DNA of 64,000 bases from Argonema galeatum A003/A1 (GTDB lineage: Bacteria > Cyanobacteriota > Cyanobacteriia > Cyanobacteriales > Aerosakkonemataceae), in the NCBI RefSeq assembly GCF_023333595.1, contig NZ_JAIQZM010000005.1, positions 179,136 through 243,135 of the forward strand. Direction: 5' to 3'. Below the pieces are notes generated by a model. It was not told the origin of the DNA, searched no databases, and was given only the letters and a program-made list of their open reading frames with translations. This document shows, piece after piece, positions 1 through 7,526 of the stretch. How positions within the stretch are numbered: the first letter of the stretch is position 1; the number at the start of each line of letters is the position of its first letter. The translations under genes were made by a program, and so were the position numbers.

Positions 1-314
1 AATGTTTCCTCCGAAAGACGCTCTTTTTTGCGATTTGCTTCTCGTTGCGACTCTCCTCGCAGGGTGAGAAGTTTTAATAGGCAATTACAGATATCGGTGG
101 GAGTAGCTGCATTGCGGAACGGTTCAAAAACGGCAGGCTTTGCAGCTAACTGACCGAGTAATCCTAATACCTCTGTATTGGTTGTGGGGTCAAACCAAAC
201 GTCTATTTCCCTCACTTCTGCTGCTACCCTTCGAGGCGCTTTCACTTCCCCAAAAGGTGCTAAGAGTTCTTCTAAATAATCTTTGGCAAATTGGTCGTGA
301 ATAAATCGTGTCAT
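1..314 (-). CDS. Conserved cyanobacterial protein of unknown function, N-terminal part
   Basis: A reading frame runs from an ATG at 314 off the left edge of the window without a stop, giving about 104 residues. It begins MTRFIHDQFAKDYLEELLAP and continues with EVREIDVWFDP and AVFEPFRNAATPTDI. I recognise this N-terminus as typical of a family found in many copies in filamentous cyanobacteria and usually left unnamed. The conserved E-x-D-V-W core could belong to a PD-(D/E)XK nuclease fold, but that is inference. The catalytic part, if any, lies outside the window. The upstream neighbour is a divergently oriented antitoxin gene. Confidence 0.65.
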   Translation of the reverse strand, partial: MTRFIHDQFAKDYLEELLAPFGEVKAPRRVAAEVREIDVWFDPTTNTEVLGLLGQLAAKPAVFEPFRNAATPTDICNCLLKLLTLRGESQREANRKKERLSEET

Positions 315-546
315 TCGATTTTAGATTTGGGATTGAACCCACGGATGTTAGGGAGGGATTGAAATCTATAAAGGCTGTCATTGATATTTTATCTTTATTT
401 TAAAAGATCGGGAGATAAAAAAGAGGTTTGGTAATGGGAAAGCGATCGCTGTTGAAATTTCCAATAATCTTGGATAAGATTAATAAAATATGATAGAGCG
501 AAAAGTTAAACTTGTGACATACTCGTTACAAAACACTAACATTGAG

Positions 547-789
547 ATGAGAATATTCCCCATTCGCCTACAGGAACAAGGACAGATTACCGTTCCGCAG
601 GTTGTACAGGATAACCTCAACTTGACAGAGGGAGATATGCTGACGATGCTCCAAGTAGGCGATCTGGTTTTGCTTACCCCCAGACAGCCCCAAGTTCCTC
701 AACTGGCAGACAAAATTATCGCCATCATGGAAGATGAAGGTGTAAGCTTGACCGATTTGGTGGCTGGGGTAGAAGCAGAACGAGAGTAA
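547..789 (+). CDS. AbrB/MazE-type antitoxin
   Basis: This 80-residue protein starts MRIFPIRLQEQGQITVPQVV, the swapped-hairpin AbrB/SpoVT DNA-binding signature (QGQITVP followed by a LNLTEGD turn). The C-terminal half, ADKIIAIMEDEGVSLTDLV, is the type that binds a PIN-domain toxin. An upstream in-frame ATG at 490 would add 19 residues that do not fit the family, so the ATG at 547 is preferred. Antitoxins of this class repress their own promoter and neutralise a VapC-like RNase. The gene just downstream is a broken PIN toxin (812-895), so this antitoxin appears orphaned. Confidence 0.8.
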   Translation: MRIFPIRLQEQGQITVPQVVQDNLNLTEGDMLTMLQVGDLVLLTPRQPQVPQLADKIIAIMEDEGVSLTDLVAGVEAERE

Positions 790-811
790 ATCTGGCAGGA
801 AAAGCAAAAAG

Positions 812-895
812 ATGCGTAGAGTTTTCGCAGATACTAGCATACTAATTGCTGGGGCGGGATCTCGCACTGGAACAACTTGTAAAATTTCCTTTTGA
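812..895 (+). pseudogene. Truncated PIN-domain (VapC-like) toxin remnant
   Basis: An ATG at 812, 22 bases after the antitoxin stop, opens a frame reading MRRVFADTSILIAGAGSRTG and then a short unrelated tail ending at TGA 893-895. The FADTSILIAGAGS segment is the first beta strand and first acidic residue (D) of a PIN domain. A complete PIN toxin has about 130-150 residues; only 27 codons remain. Sequence after about 870 bears no PIN similarity in any frame I could read and leads directly into the next gene, so the toxin was lost by deletion. Confidence 0.65.
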
Positions 896-908
896 GAAAG
901 GTTTAGTA

Positions 909-1721
909 ATGAAAAAATCTATGGTATGTGTTGGTTTAACTATTGCAGTTGTTTTTATTTCCAATCAATTGCAAACTTCTCAAACCTTGCTAGCACAACA
1001 AAGCGATCGCTATAGTTTAGTAAGGCAGTGTAAAGCACCAATCAATAGCCCAGAAATGGCTATACCCGAACAGCAAGCAGCAGCACAAGAAGCTTTACTA
1101 GCTTGCGATCGCGCATTAGCTAACTCTCCGAAGAATAGCCCTAATTTAATAGATATTTTAGCCAACAAAGCTTTTGCTTTACAAGCGTTGGGCAGATACG
1201 AAGAAGCGATCGCTACTTGGGATCGCATAATATCTATAGATCCTAATCGAGGAGCTAATCGAGCCAATGTAGTCAGAGAATTAGAAAGATATTCGAGGTG
1301 GTATTCTAATAGAACAATCCAGATTTCTGATTCATGGGTAAAAGCGCTAGCGGAAGCATTACGGCTAACTATAGTGAACATGAAACAGCAAAACTTTCCT
1401 GTATATAGTGATTGGCAACTTTTACCGAAACCCATTGCTAACTTGTCTAGACTTTGCACTAGAAAGGTTGTTTTACCAGAGCAATTCGCTGCCAATCCTG
1501 CCTTAGCAAGGTCAATAGTGGAGTGTGGAGTGCGCGTATTTCTGAATGAAGAATATTACCAAAGCCAAAATAATGAATTACAGGCTGTTAGGCGTGCTGC
1601 TGCCGTATTTTGGTATGGTACATCCGACCCCAAAATCATTAACAGTTTACCTGGACGCGGTGAATTTATCCAAAAAGTAGTTAATAATTACCAACAATTA
1701 CGCTCTTCTCCTAAGCGTTAG
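909..1721 (+). CDS. Secreted TPR-containing protein
   Basis: The start is set at the ATG at 909, preceded by GAGAAAGG, rather than the in-frame ATG at 846, which would translate the toxin scar. The product has 270 residues. It has a signal peptide (MKKSMVCVGLTIAVVFISN) and probable cleavage after ...TLLAQ. A tetratricopeptide unit follows: ALLACDRAL, then NKAFALQALGRYEEAIATWD with a trailing ISIDPNR helix. The C-terminal 150 residues are not a family I recognise. Filamentous cyanobacteria carry many such periplasmic TPR proteins of unknown role. It is probably monocistronic, with a hairpin 30 bases after the stop. Confidence 0.7.
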   Translation: MKKSMVCVGLTIAVVFISNQLQTSQTLLAQQSDRYSLVRQCKAPINSPEMAIPEQQAAAQEALLACDRALANSPKNSPNLIDILANKAFALQALGRYEEAIATWDRIISIDPNRGANRANVVRELERYSRWYSNRTIQISDSWVKALAEALRLTIVNMKQQNFPVYSDWQLLPKPIANLSRLCTRKVVLPEQFAANPALARSIVECGVRVFLNEEYYQSQNNELQAVRRAAAVFWYGTSDPKIINSLPGRGEFIQKVVNNYQQLRSSPKR

Positions 1722-1750
1722 CTGATAAATTGAAACAAGCAGACACAGTA

Positions 1751-1775
1751 TGGGGTGGGCAAGATGCCCACCCCA
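1751..1775. terminator. GC-rich hairpin downstream of the TPR gene
   Basis: The arms TGGGGTGGGC (1751-1760) and GCCCACCCCA (1766-1775) form a perfect 10-bp stem with loop AAGAT. Position 30 bases after a stop codon suggests a terminator, although there is no clear U-run. The same GTGGGC/GCCCAC core recurs after rpmB at 55564-55590, so it may be a dispersed repeat co-opted as a terminator. Confidence 0.5.
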
Positions 1776-1835
1776 CAAAGTTTCATAAAGTTAAGATTGC
1801 CCCTATCTTTTCGCAGGAAGCCAGTAATTGTTCAA

Positions 1836-2003
1836 TCAAGCTCCTTCCCGCAATTTATCCAAAACTCCCCGATCTTCTAAAGTAGAAGTATCGCCAGAAA
1901 CTTATTGACCGGAAGCGAGATTTCGCAACAACCGCCGCATAATTTTGCCCGATCGCGTTTTCGGTAAAGCATCGGTAAAGCGAATTTCTCCAGGACGCAC
2001 GAG
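1836..2003 (-). pseudogene. Decayed copy of the acsA 3' end
   Basis: About 168 bases closely match the last 56 codons of acsA (2868-3035). On the minus strand they would encode [19 protein letters not shown], then RNLASGQ, then an in-frame TAA where acsA has GAA (QEISGD), then [10 protein letters not shown] and a final TGA. The match stops abruptly near 2003. It has no start codon and is not expressed as a protein. Together with acsA it brackets the Uma2 gene at 2068-2805 as a direct repeat. Confidence 0.85.
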
Positions 2004-2067
2004 GAGATTATCCAATACGAGCCCAAACTTAGGCTAAAATCGATTAATATCTACAAGGGTAGCTGAT

Positions 2068-2805
2068 ATGTCTCAAGGCATTACTTCAGAGCCGATTTTG
2101 CAAGACATTGCAGAGGATATCCAGTTTCCCCCTGGCGACCTATGGAGTGAGGAACCGCCTTTGGAAAGTGACCTGCATCGCGAACAAATCGAACTGCTGA
2201 TCCGTTTGCTGAAATGGTGGTGGCGAGAACGTCAAGACTTCTACGTTACTGGCAACCTGACGGTTTATTACAGTCCTAATCAGCGTAAGTCAGAATATTT
2301 TCGTGGTCCGGATTTTTTTGTAGTTTTGGGAACCGAAAAAAAAGACCGCAAGAGTTGGGTTGTCTGGCAAGAGGATGGTAAATATCCCCATGTAATTGTA
2401 GAGCTTTTATCTGACTCAACGGCATCTGTTGACAAAGGTCTGAAAAAACAAATTTACCAGGATATATTTCGTACCCTGGATTATTTTTGGTTTGACCCAG
2501 CAGATCTGGAATTCAAGGGTTTTCATTTGGTAGAAGGTCAATATCAGGAAATTGTACCAAATGACAGGGGGTGGCTGTGGAGTCAACAGCTAGAGTTGTA
2601 TTTGGGAATTTACCAGAACAAACTGCGATTTTTTACAGATGGGGGTGATTTGGTGCTGTTTCCAGAGGAAGAAATGCAACAACAAGCCGAACAGGAACGC
2701 CAACGGGCCGAACAGGAACGCCAACGGGCCGATCGAGCAGAACAAGAGTTGGAAAGGTTGCGATCGCAATTACGCGACCAAGGTATTCAACCGGAAAGTT
2801 TATAA
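2068..2805 (+). CDS. Uma2 family (DUF820) nuclease-fold protein with coiled-coil tail
   Basis: This 245-residue protein has the Uma2 restriction-endonuclease-like fold. GPDFFVVLG supplies the acidic residue, then HVIVELLSDSTASVDKGLKK carries the E and K positions of a PD-(D/E)XK site. The last 45 residues are a charged coiled coil made by a near-exact 21-base duplication (QAEQERQR then RAEQERQR), common as a tail in cyanobacterial members. Uma2 proteins are very abundant in cyanobacteria; the fold is known but the biological role is not. The gene lies between a pseudogene copy of the acsA 3' end and acsA itself, which suggests it arrived or was rearranged there. A palindrome at 2811-2844 follows its stop. 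Confidence 0.85.
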   Translation: MSQGITSEPILQDIAEDIQFPPGDLWSEEPPLESDLHREQIELLIRLLKWWWRERQDFYVTGNLTVYYSPNQRKSEYFRGPDFFVVLGTEKKDRKSWVVWQEDGKYPHVIVELLSDSTASVDKGLKKQIYQDIFRTLDYFWFDPADLEFKGFHLVEGQYQEIVPNDRGWLWSQQLELYLGIYQNKLRFFTDGGDLVLFPEEEMQQQAEQERQRAEQERQRADRAEQELERLRSQLRDQGIQPESL

Positions 2806-2810
2806 AACCA

Positions 2811-2844
2811 CAGATAAACGCAGATAATTATCTGCGTTTATCTG
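2811..2844. terminator. 34-bp perfect palindrome between convergent genes
   Basis: Positions 2811-2844 are a perfect palindrome (CAGATAAACGCAGATAA followed by its complement), lying six bases after the Uma2 stop and 24 bases before the acsA stop. It can form a 17-bp stem in either transcript and probably acts as a two-way terminator. The CTGCGTTTATCTGCG wording is repeated in the adjoining bases to 2860, typical of a dispersed cyanobacterial repeat. Confidence 0.6.
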
Positions 2845-2867
2845 CGTTCATCTGCGGTTAATTTTCC

Positions 2868-4838
2868 TTAAGTTCCTTCTCGCAACTTATCCAAAACTCC
2901 CCGATCTTCTAAGGTAGAAGTATCGCCAGAAATTTCTTGACCGGAAGCCAGATTTCGCAACAATCGCCGCATGATTTTGCCCGATCGCGTTTTCGGTAAA
3001 GCATCGGTAAAGCGAATTTCTCCAGGACGTGCGATCGCACCAATTTCACGGACAACGTGCTGCTTCAGTTCTTTGTTCAGTTCGTCACTTGCTTCATAAG
3101 TGCTTTCCAAAGTAACAAAAGCAACAATATCTTCCCCTTTCAGTTCATCCGGTTTACCCACAACAGCCGCTTCAGCAACGGCAGGGTGAGACACCAATGC
3201 CGATTCTACTTCCATCGTACCGAGGCGGTGTCCGGCAACATTAATTACATCATCTACGCGCCCCATCACCCAAAAATAGCCATCTTCATCCCTTCTAGCA
3301 CCATCCCCGGCAAAGTAAAAATACTGCCCATCTTTGGGCGGAATATGTTCCCAATAAGTGCGACGGAAGCGATCGGGATCGCCGTACAATGTCCGCATCA
3401 TCCCCGGCCAAGGATATTTCACCGATAGATAGCCACCTTCGTTATCCCCAACCGGGTTGCCATCCAAATCGACAACATCGGCGATAATTCCGGGGAAGGG
3501 ACGGGTAGCAGAACCGGGTTTAGTCGCGATCGCACCAGGTAGCGGCGTAATCATAATCCCGCCAGTTTCCGTTTGCCACCAGGTATCCACGATCGGACAG
3601 CGTTCCCCACCAATCACCCGGTGATACCACATCCAAGCTTCCGGGTTAATCGGTTCGCCTACGGTTCCCAGCAAGCGCAGAGAAGACAAATTTCTGGCGT
3701 TAGGCAACTGTTCGCCCGCTTTGATGAATGCGCGAATCGCGGTAGGCGCGGTATAAAAAACAGTGACGCCGTGCTTTTCAATCACATCCCAAAAACAACC
3801 GGGATTCGACGCACGCGGCGCACCTTCATAGATCAGACTGGTGGCACCGTTGGACAAGGGGCCATAAAGTACGTAGCTGTGTCCCGTAATCCAACCGATA
3901 TCGGCGGTACACCAATATACATCGGTATCTTTAAGGTCGAAAATCCACTTGGTGGTGATGTGGGTGTATAGATTGTAACCACCTGTGGTGTGTACGACGC
4001 CTTTCGGTTTGCCGGTGCTGCCGCTGGTGTAGAGGATGAACAGCAAGTCTTCGCTGTCCATCGGTTCGGCTGGACAATCGGCGGAGACACCTTTTTGCAA
4101 GTCGTGCCACCAGCGATCGCGCCCCGATTCCATGTGTATTTCTTGACCAGTACGCTTGACAACGACGACATCTGTGACAGTTGGTACAGCGCCATTTGCC
4201 AAAGCTTTGTCTACTTGTTCTTTGAGAGGAACGATCGCATCTTTGCGCCAACCCCCATCAGCGGTGACTACCAGCTTAGCTTGTCCGTCGATGAGACGAT
4301 CGCGCAACGCCTCGGCGCTGAAACCCCCAAACACAACCTTGTGAGGTGCGCCAATTCTGGCACAGGCTAACATTGCGATCGCCGCTTCCGGTATCATCGG
4401 CATATAGATACCGACGCGATCGCCTTTTTGTACACCTAGCTGTTTTAGCACATTGGCAAACTGACAAACTTCCCGGTGCAGCTGTGCGTAAGTGAGAGTG
4501 CGGGTGTCCCCAGGTTCCCCTTCCCAGATTAAAGCCGCCTTATTTTTGCGCCAAGTGGTGAGGTGTCTATCCAGACAGTTGTAGGAAATATTGATTTTGC
4601 CGTTGACGAACCACTTAGCAAAAGGTGGTTGCCAATCTAACACAGTATCCCACTTCTGGAACCACTCTAACTCTTGTTCTGCCAATTCGGCCCAAAACTT
4701 CTGCGGATCGGCTTTAGCGCGATCGTATAGTTGCTGATAATCCTCTAAACTCTTGATATGAGCCTTTTGCGAGAATTCAGCAGAGGGATGGAATAGACGT
4801 TTTTCTTGCAGGACTGATTCTATGGTTGATTCAGACAT
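2868..4838 (-). CDS. acsA: Acetyl-CoA synthetase (AMP-forming)
   Basis: A full-length 656-residue ANL-superfamily ligase that activates acetate with ATP and CoA in the cytoplasm. Visible motifs are the P-loop [23 protein letters not shown] at the acetyl/AMP site, [20 protein letters not shown] for the hinge and adenylate site, and [11 protein letters not shown] near the C-terminus carrying the catalytic lysine that is the usual target of regulatory acetylation. The N-terminal [15 protein letters not shown] is typical of Acs. The start at 4838 gives the expected N-terminus. It faces a small gene at 4990 across a divergent 150-base spacer. A broken copy of its 3' end lies at 1836-2003. Confidence 0.97.
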   Translation of the reverse strand: MSESTIESVLQEKRLFHPSAEFSQKAHIKSLEDYQQLYDRAKADPQKFWAELAEQELEWFQKWDTVLDWQPPFAKWFVNGKINISYNCLDRHLTTWRKNKAALIWEGEPGDTRTLTYAQLHREVCQFANVLKQLGVQKGDRVGIYMPMIPEAAIAMLACARIGAPHKVVFGGFSAEALRDRLIDGQAKLVVTADGGWRKDAIVPLKEQVDKALANGAVPTVTDVVVVKRTGQEIHMESGRDRWWHDLQKGVSADCPAEPMDSEDLLFILYTSGSTGKPKGVVHTTGGYNLYTHITTKWIFDLKDTDVYWCTADIGWITGHSYVLYGPLSNGATSLIYEGAPRASNPGCFWDVIEKHGVTVFYTAPTAIRAFIKAGEQLPNARNLSSLRLLGTVGEPINPEAWMWYHRVIGGERCPIVDTWWQTETGGIMITPLPGAIATKPGSATRPFPGIIADVVDLDGNPVGDNEGGYLSVKYPWPGMMRTLYGDPDRFRRTYWEHIPPKDGQYFYFAGDGARRDEDGYFWVMGRVDDVINVAGHRLGTMEVESALVSHPAVAEAAVVGKPDELKGEDIVAFVTLESTYEASDELNKELKQHVVREIGAIARPGEIRFTDALPKTRSGKIMRRLLRNLASGQEISGDTSTLEDRGVLDKLREGT

Positions 4839-4989
4839 TATTGTGAGTGCAGTTTGTTTTACTTCAGCAAATCAATATCTTGACGCAAAATTGACCAAAA
4901 GAGTTTTTAGTTTCGTTAAGATTAATAGCGCTCCGACGGCTGCCTGTATGGAATAATAATAGCAGACGACAGTTAACATCCGAAGACCT

Positions 4990-5280
4990 ATGACACTAAA
5001 TAAAGAAGTAAGACAATTATCTTTAAACGACCTTCATTGTCTTTTGAAACTGGAAGAGCAAACCGGACGTTTTTTCACCGAGTTATTATCCTTGGAGGAA
5101 CCTTCGATCGAGTTTGAACAGCAGGAAATTTTAAAAATACGTAACGATTTTCGGCGCTATCTAGCAGTTGGCTCAGAAACATACCTCAGAAACGCGGTTT
5201 CTTCAAGAAACCGCGTTTCTTACTCTCCAGATAACTTCTCAAAGGTAAAATCTACTCCTGAGTTGTGCCATCAGGCATAA
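4990..5280 (+). CDS. Small protein of unknown function, C-terminus replaced by a palindromic repeat
   Basis: The frame encodes 96 residues. The first 60 (MTLNKEVRQLSLNDLHCLLK, LEEQTGRFF, IRNDFRRYLAVG) look like a short helical protein family common in cyanobacteria, whose members I recall continuing with a further conserved segment after the IRNDF region. Here that continuation is missing. From about residue 67 the frame runs through a 33-base perfect palindrome (5188-5220) and then non-conserved sequence overlapping the 3' end of the convergent pentapeptide gene by 29 bases. It is therefore probably a truncated gene; function unknown. Confidence 0.5.
   Translation: MTLNKEVRQLSLNDLHCLLKLEEQTGRFFTELLSLEEPSIEFEQQEILKIRNDFRRYLAVGSETYLRNAVSSRNRVSYSPDNFSKVKSTPELCHQA
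5188..5220. repeat. Perfect palindromic repeat, GAAACGCGG type
   Basis: Arms AGAAACGCGGTTTCTT (5188-5203) and its exact complement (5205-5220) are separated by one base. A sister copy at 15540-15570 has the same design with one base pair changed on both arms. The element lies inside the small ORF at 4990-5280. Confidence 0.85.
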
Positions 5281-6646
5281 TAGCGCCAGTCAGCTTTGCA
5301 TTTTCTAAGTTTGCGCCAGTCAGTTTTGCATCTTTTAAGTTAGCTTTTTCTAGGTTTGTACCACTCAAGTTTGCCCCACGAAAATCTGTTGAAGTTAAAT
5401 CTGCCCCACTCAAGTTGCTGTAGGAAAGATTAGCGCCGCACAGATTAAGACCACTCAAATTTTGTCCGCTTAAATTTGCTTGCTGAAAGTTAACCCCAAT
5501 TCGACTTACTCCAGTTAAGTTAGCGCCGCTTAGGTTTGCAGCATCAAATCTAGCCCCAATTAAACTTACTCCAGTTAAGTTAGCGCCGCTTAGGTTTGCT
5601 GAACTTAAGTCTGCTTGGGTGAGTTTTGCTTTACTCAAATCTGCTCCAGTTAAGTTAGCACTGTTTAGGTTAGCATTGCTTAAATTTGCGCTATTTAAGT
5701 TTGCTGTTGTTAGATTAGCGCCGTATAAAGTTGCCTCCGTTAGGTTTGCGGCACTTAAATTTGCCGTTCTTAGATAAGCCAAATCTAACTTAGCGCCGCT
5801 TAAGGTTGCTCCACATAAGTTAGCCCCAGTTAAGTTAGCATAATACAACTGTGTCTCCCTCAAGATTGCTTCACTTAGATTCGCATCAAATAAATTTGCA
5901 CTGTGCAAATTTGCTTTGCTAAGATTAGCACCACTAAAGTTAACTTCAATCAAATAAGCATTAGTTAGGTCTGTGCTACTCAAATTTACTCGTTGCAAGT
6001 TTGCCCCATTTAAGTTAACGTTCTTCAAAGATTTCCCACTCAAATCAACTCCAGCTAAATTAATCCCAGTAAAATCCCTTTCTCCCTCCTCATATCGCTT
6101 CAAAAAGTCCTCAGCACTAACAACAGGTTCCTGATTTTCCTCAGTAGAATCACCAATATTCTCATCTTGAACAGGTGCGATATCATCGGTATTTACAGAA
6201 CTGACAACAGCCTGTTGACTTGTAGGCTGAATATCCACAGCCTCAGTACGAGTCGAAGTTGTCACAGATAAGTTAGCCTGTGAAGGCGGTGACTGCTTTA
6301 GATGTTCTTCCCGCAGTTTACGGTCAATTTTTTCCAGTTCCCAATTAATTTTTTCCAATTCATCCTTAGTATCAACCGCCGCCTTAGTTACCGATGACTT
6401 AGAAGATTGAGTAATATGGGAGTCGCCGCTTGCACCAACACCCCCATCCCGTTGCTGTTGCAACTCCAAAATCTTCCGCCGCAAACCTTCTAACTGCTGC
6501 AATTCAGGGCGATTATTAAACTGTTCTGTCAAATCATCTAGCTGGCGTTTCAGTTTTTGAACATATTGCTTGACAACCTTTTGTTGTTCTTCCAGTTGTT
6601 CAATTCGGGAAACCAAAGACGCCACATCAAATTCTTGGTCAGCCAT
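5252..6646 (-). CDS. Pentapeptide-repeat protein with N-terminal coiled coil
   Basis: This 464-residue protein has three parts. Residues 1-70 are a coiled coil (SLVSRIEQLEEQQKVVK, QLDDLTEQFNNRPELQQLEG). Residues 70-190 are a variable, acidic, Ser/Thr-rich linker. Residues 195-455 are continuous A(D/N)LXX pentapeptide repeats forming a right-handed quadrilateral beta helix. A short EEGERDFTGINLAGVDLSG cap opens the repeat domain and IMPDGTTQE ends it. No enzymatic motif is present; such proteins are thought to be scaffolds, and the specific role here is unknown. A close paralogue with the same three-part plan lies at 12108-13472 on the same strand. Confidence 0.88.
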   Translation of the reverse strand: MADQEFDVASLVSRIEQLEEQQKVVKQYVQKLKRQLDDLTEQFNNRPELQQLEGLRRKILELQQQRDGGVGASGDSHITQSSKSSVTKAAVDTKDELEKINWELEKIDRKLREEHLKQSPPSQANLSVTTSTRTEAVDIQPTSQQAVVSSVNTDDIAPVQDENIGDSTEENQEPVVSAEDFLKRYEEGERDFTGINLAGVDLSGKSLKNVNLNGANLQRVNLSSTDLTNAYLIEVNFSGANLSKANLHSANLFDANLSEAILRETQLYYANLTGANLCGATLSGAKLDLAYLRTANLSAANLTEATLYGANLTTANLNSANLSNANLNSANLTGADLSKAKLTQADLSSANLSGANLTGVSLIGARFDAANLSGANLTGVSRIGVNFQQANLSGQNLSGLNLCGANLSYSNLSGADLTSTDFRGANLSGTNLEKANLKDAKLTGANLENAKLTGAIMPDGTTQE

Positions 6647-6796
6647 TTTAGTAAATATCTAGGGATTTACAGATATTTTACCCAATTTTGCCCCCTATCT
6701 CAATCAGTAGGGATATTCGTAGCACGAATACCCAGATTTTCCCATAAAAATGATGTTCTTGAAAAGAGCGATCGCTAGTACAACCAAAAACCCCAT

Positions 6797-6820
6797 AGCG
6801 CTAAAGCGCAACAACGTACC
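6797..6820. repeat. Half-site of the GCGCTAAAGCGCAAC palindromic repeat
   Basis: Positions 6797-6820 carry one 24-base arm of the palindromic element found complete at 38047-38099 and partly at 11886-11935. It lies just beyond the stop of the Uma2 gene at 6824. Only one arm is present, so it should not fold as the full element does. Confidence 0.75.
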
Positions 6821-6823
6821 TAA

Positions 6824-7441
6824 CTACATACCTACTGTTTCTTCTTCGTCAGATTCTAGCACGACATCCTCATACAAAAGTTCGAGCGCACACCGAAAAT
6901 CAACACTACTTAAATAAACTTCCTCTCGTTCCATATAAGTATAAAGTTCCCAAATTCCTCGATCGTTTAATCTAAAAACTTCAACATTTATCTGTTCTGC
7001 ACTGATTAAAACATATTCTCTGAGAGTGGAAATGCGACGATATTGTTGGAATTTCTTACCACGTTCGCGTAGCGTCTCCGTAGGAGAATCGAAACTTTCC
7101 GTACTAGGAGAAAGAACCTCGACAATTAGACAGGGATGATAAATAACTTTGCGGGCGTTTTTGTCTCGTTCGTCACAAGTTACTGTGACATCAGGATAGT
7201 GAAATGGGCCTTTTTCAGATACACCCAGTTTGGCATCTGCCATAAATACTTTACACCCTTTACCCCTGACGTGAGATTTTAGATCTGAAGCTAAATTAAG
7301 GGCGATCGAATTATGGGGAAGCGTTCCCCCAGTCATGGCAAACACTTCGCCGTTGATATATTCGTATTTAATAGGTTGTTGTTCTTCCCAATCTAGATAT
7401 TCTTGGGAACTCATGTATTTAGATTCAGGAGTAGATACCAT
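6824..7441 (-). CDS. Uma2 family (DUF820) nuclease-fold protein with an in-frame repeat insertion
   Basis: This 205-residue protein has the standard Uma2 core: the N-terminal YMSSQEYLDWEEQQPIKYEYINGE box, HYPDVTVTCD, then CLIVEVLSPSTESFD and RGKKFQQYRRISTLREYVLI. These supply the D, E and K residues of the PD-(D/E)XK-like site. Family members normally read ESFD-RGKKFQQY without a gap; here nine residues (119-127, SPTETLRER) are inserted by a 27-base dispersed repeat. The insertion falls between the acidic and lysine motifs, so activity may be altered. AGGAGG, in the bases just upstream of the start, is a good ribosome site. The role of the family is unknown. Confidence 0.88.
   Translation of the reverse strand: MVSTPESKYMSSQEYLDWEEQQPIKYEYINGEVFAMTGGTLPHNSIALNLASDLKSHVRGKGCKVFMADAKLGVSEKGPFHYPDVTVTCDERDKNARKVIYHPCLIVEVLSPSTESFDSPTETLRERGKKFQQYRRISTLREYVLISAEQINVEVFRLNDRGIWELYTYMEREEVYLSSVDFRCALELLYEDVVLESDEEETVGM
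7061..7087. repeat. 27-bp dispersed repeat inserted in frame in a Uma2 gene
   Basis: The sequence TTCGCGTAGCGTCTCCG followed by TAGGAGA resembles a very common small dispersed repeat of filamentous cyanobacteria containing the GCGTAGCGTCTC core. It adds exactly nine codons to the host gene without shifting frame. I found no second copy in this window. Confidence 0.7.
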
Positions 7442-7526
7442 AGTAAACCTCCTTATGTAATTGGAAAAATTGAGAGATGCGATCGCTTATTCCATGTCAT
7501 AAATTATACAACTTGATTAACCACCA

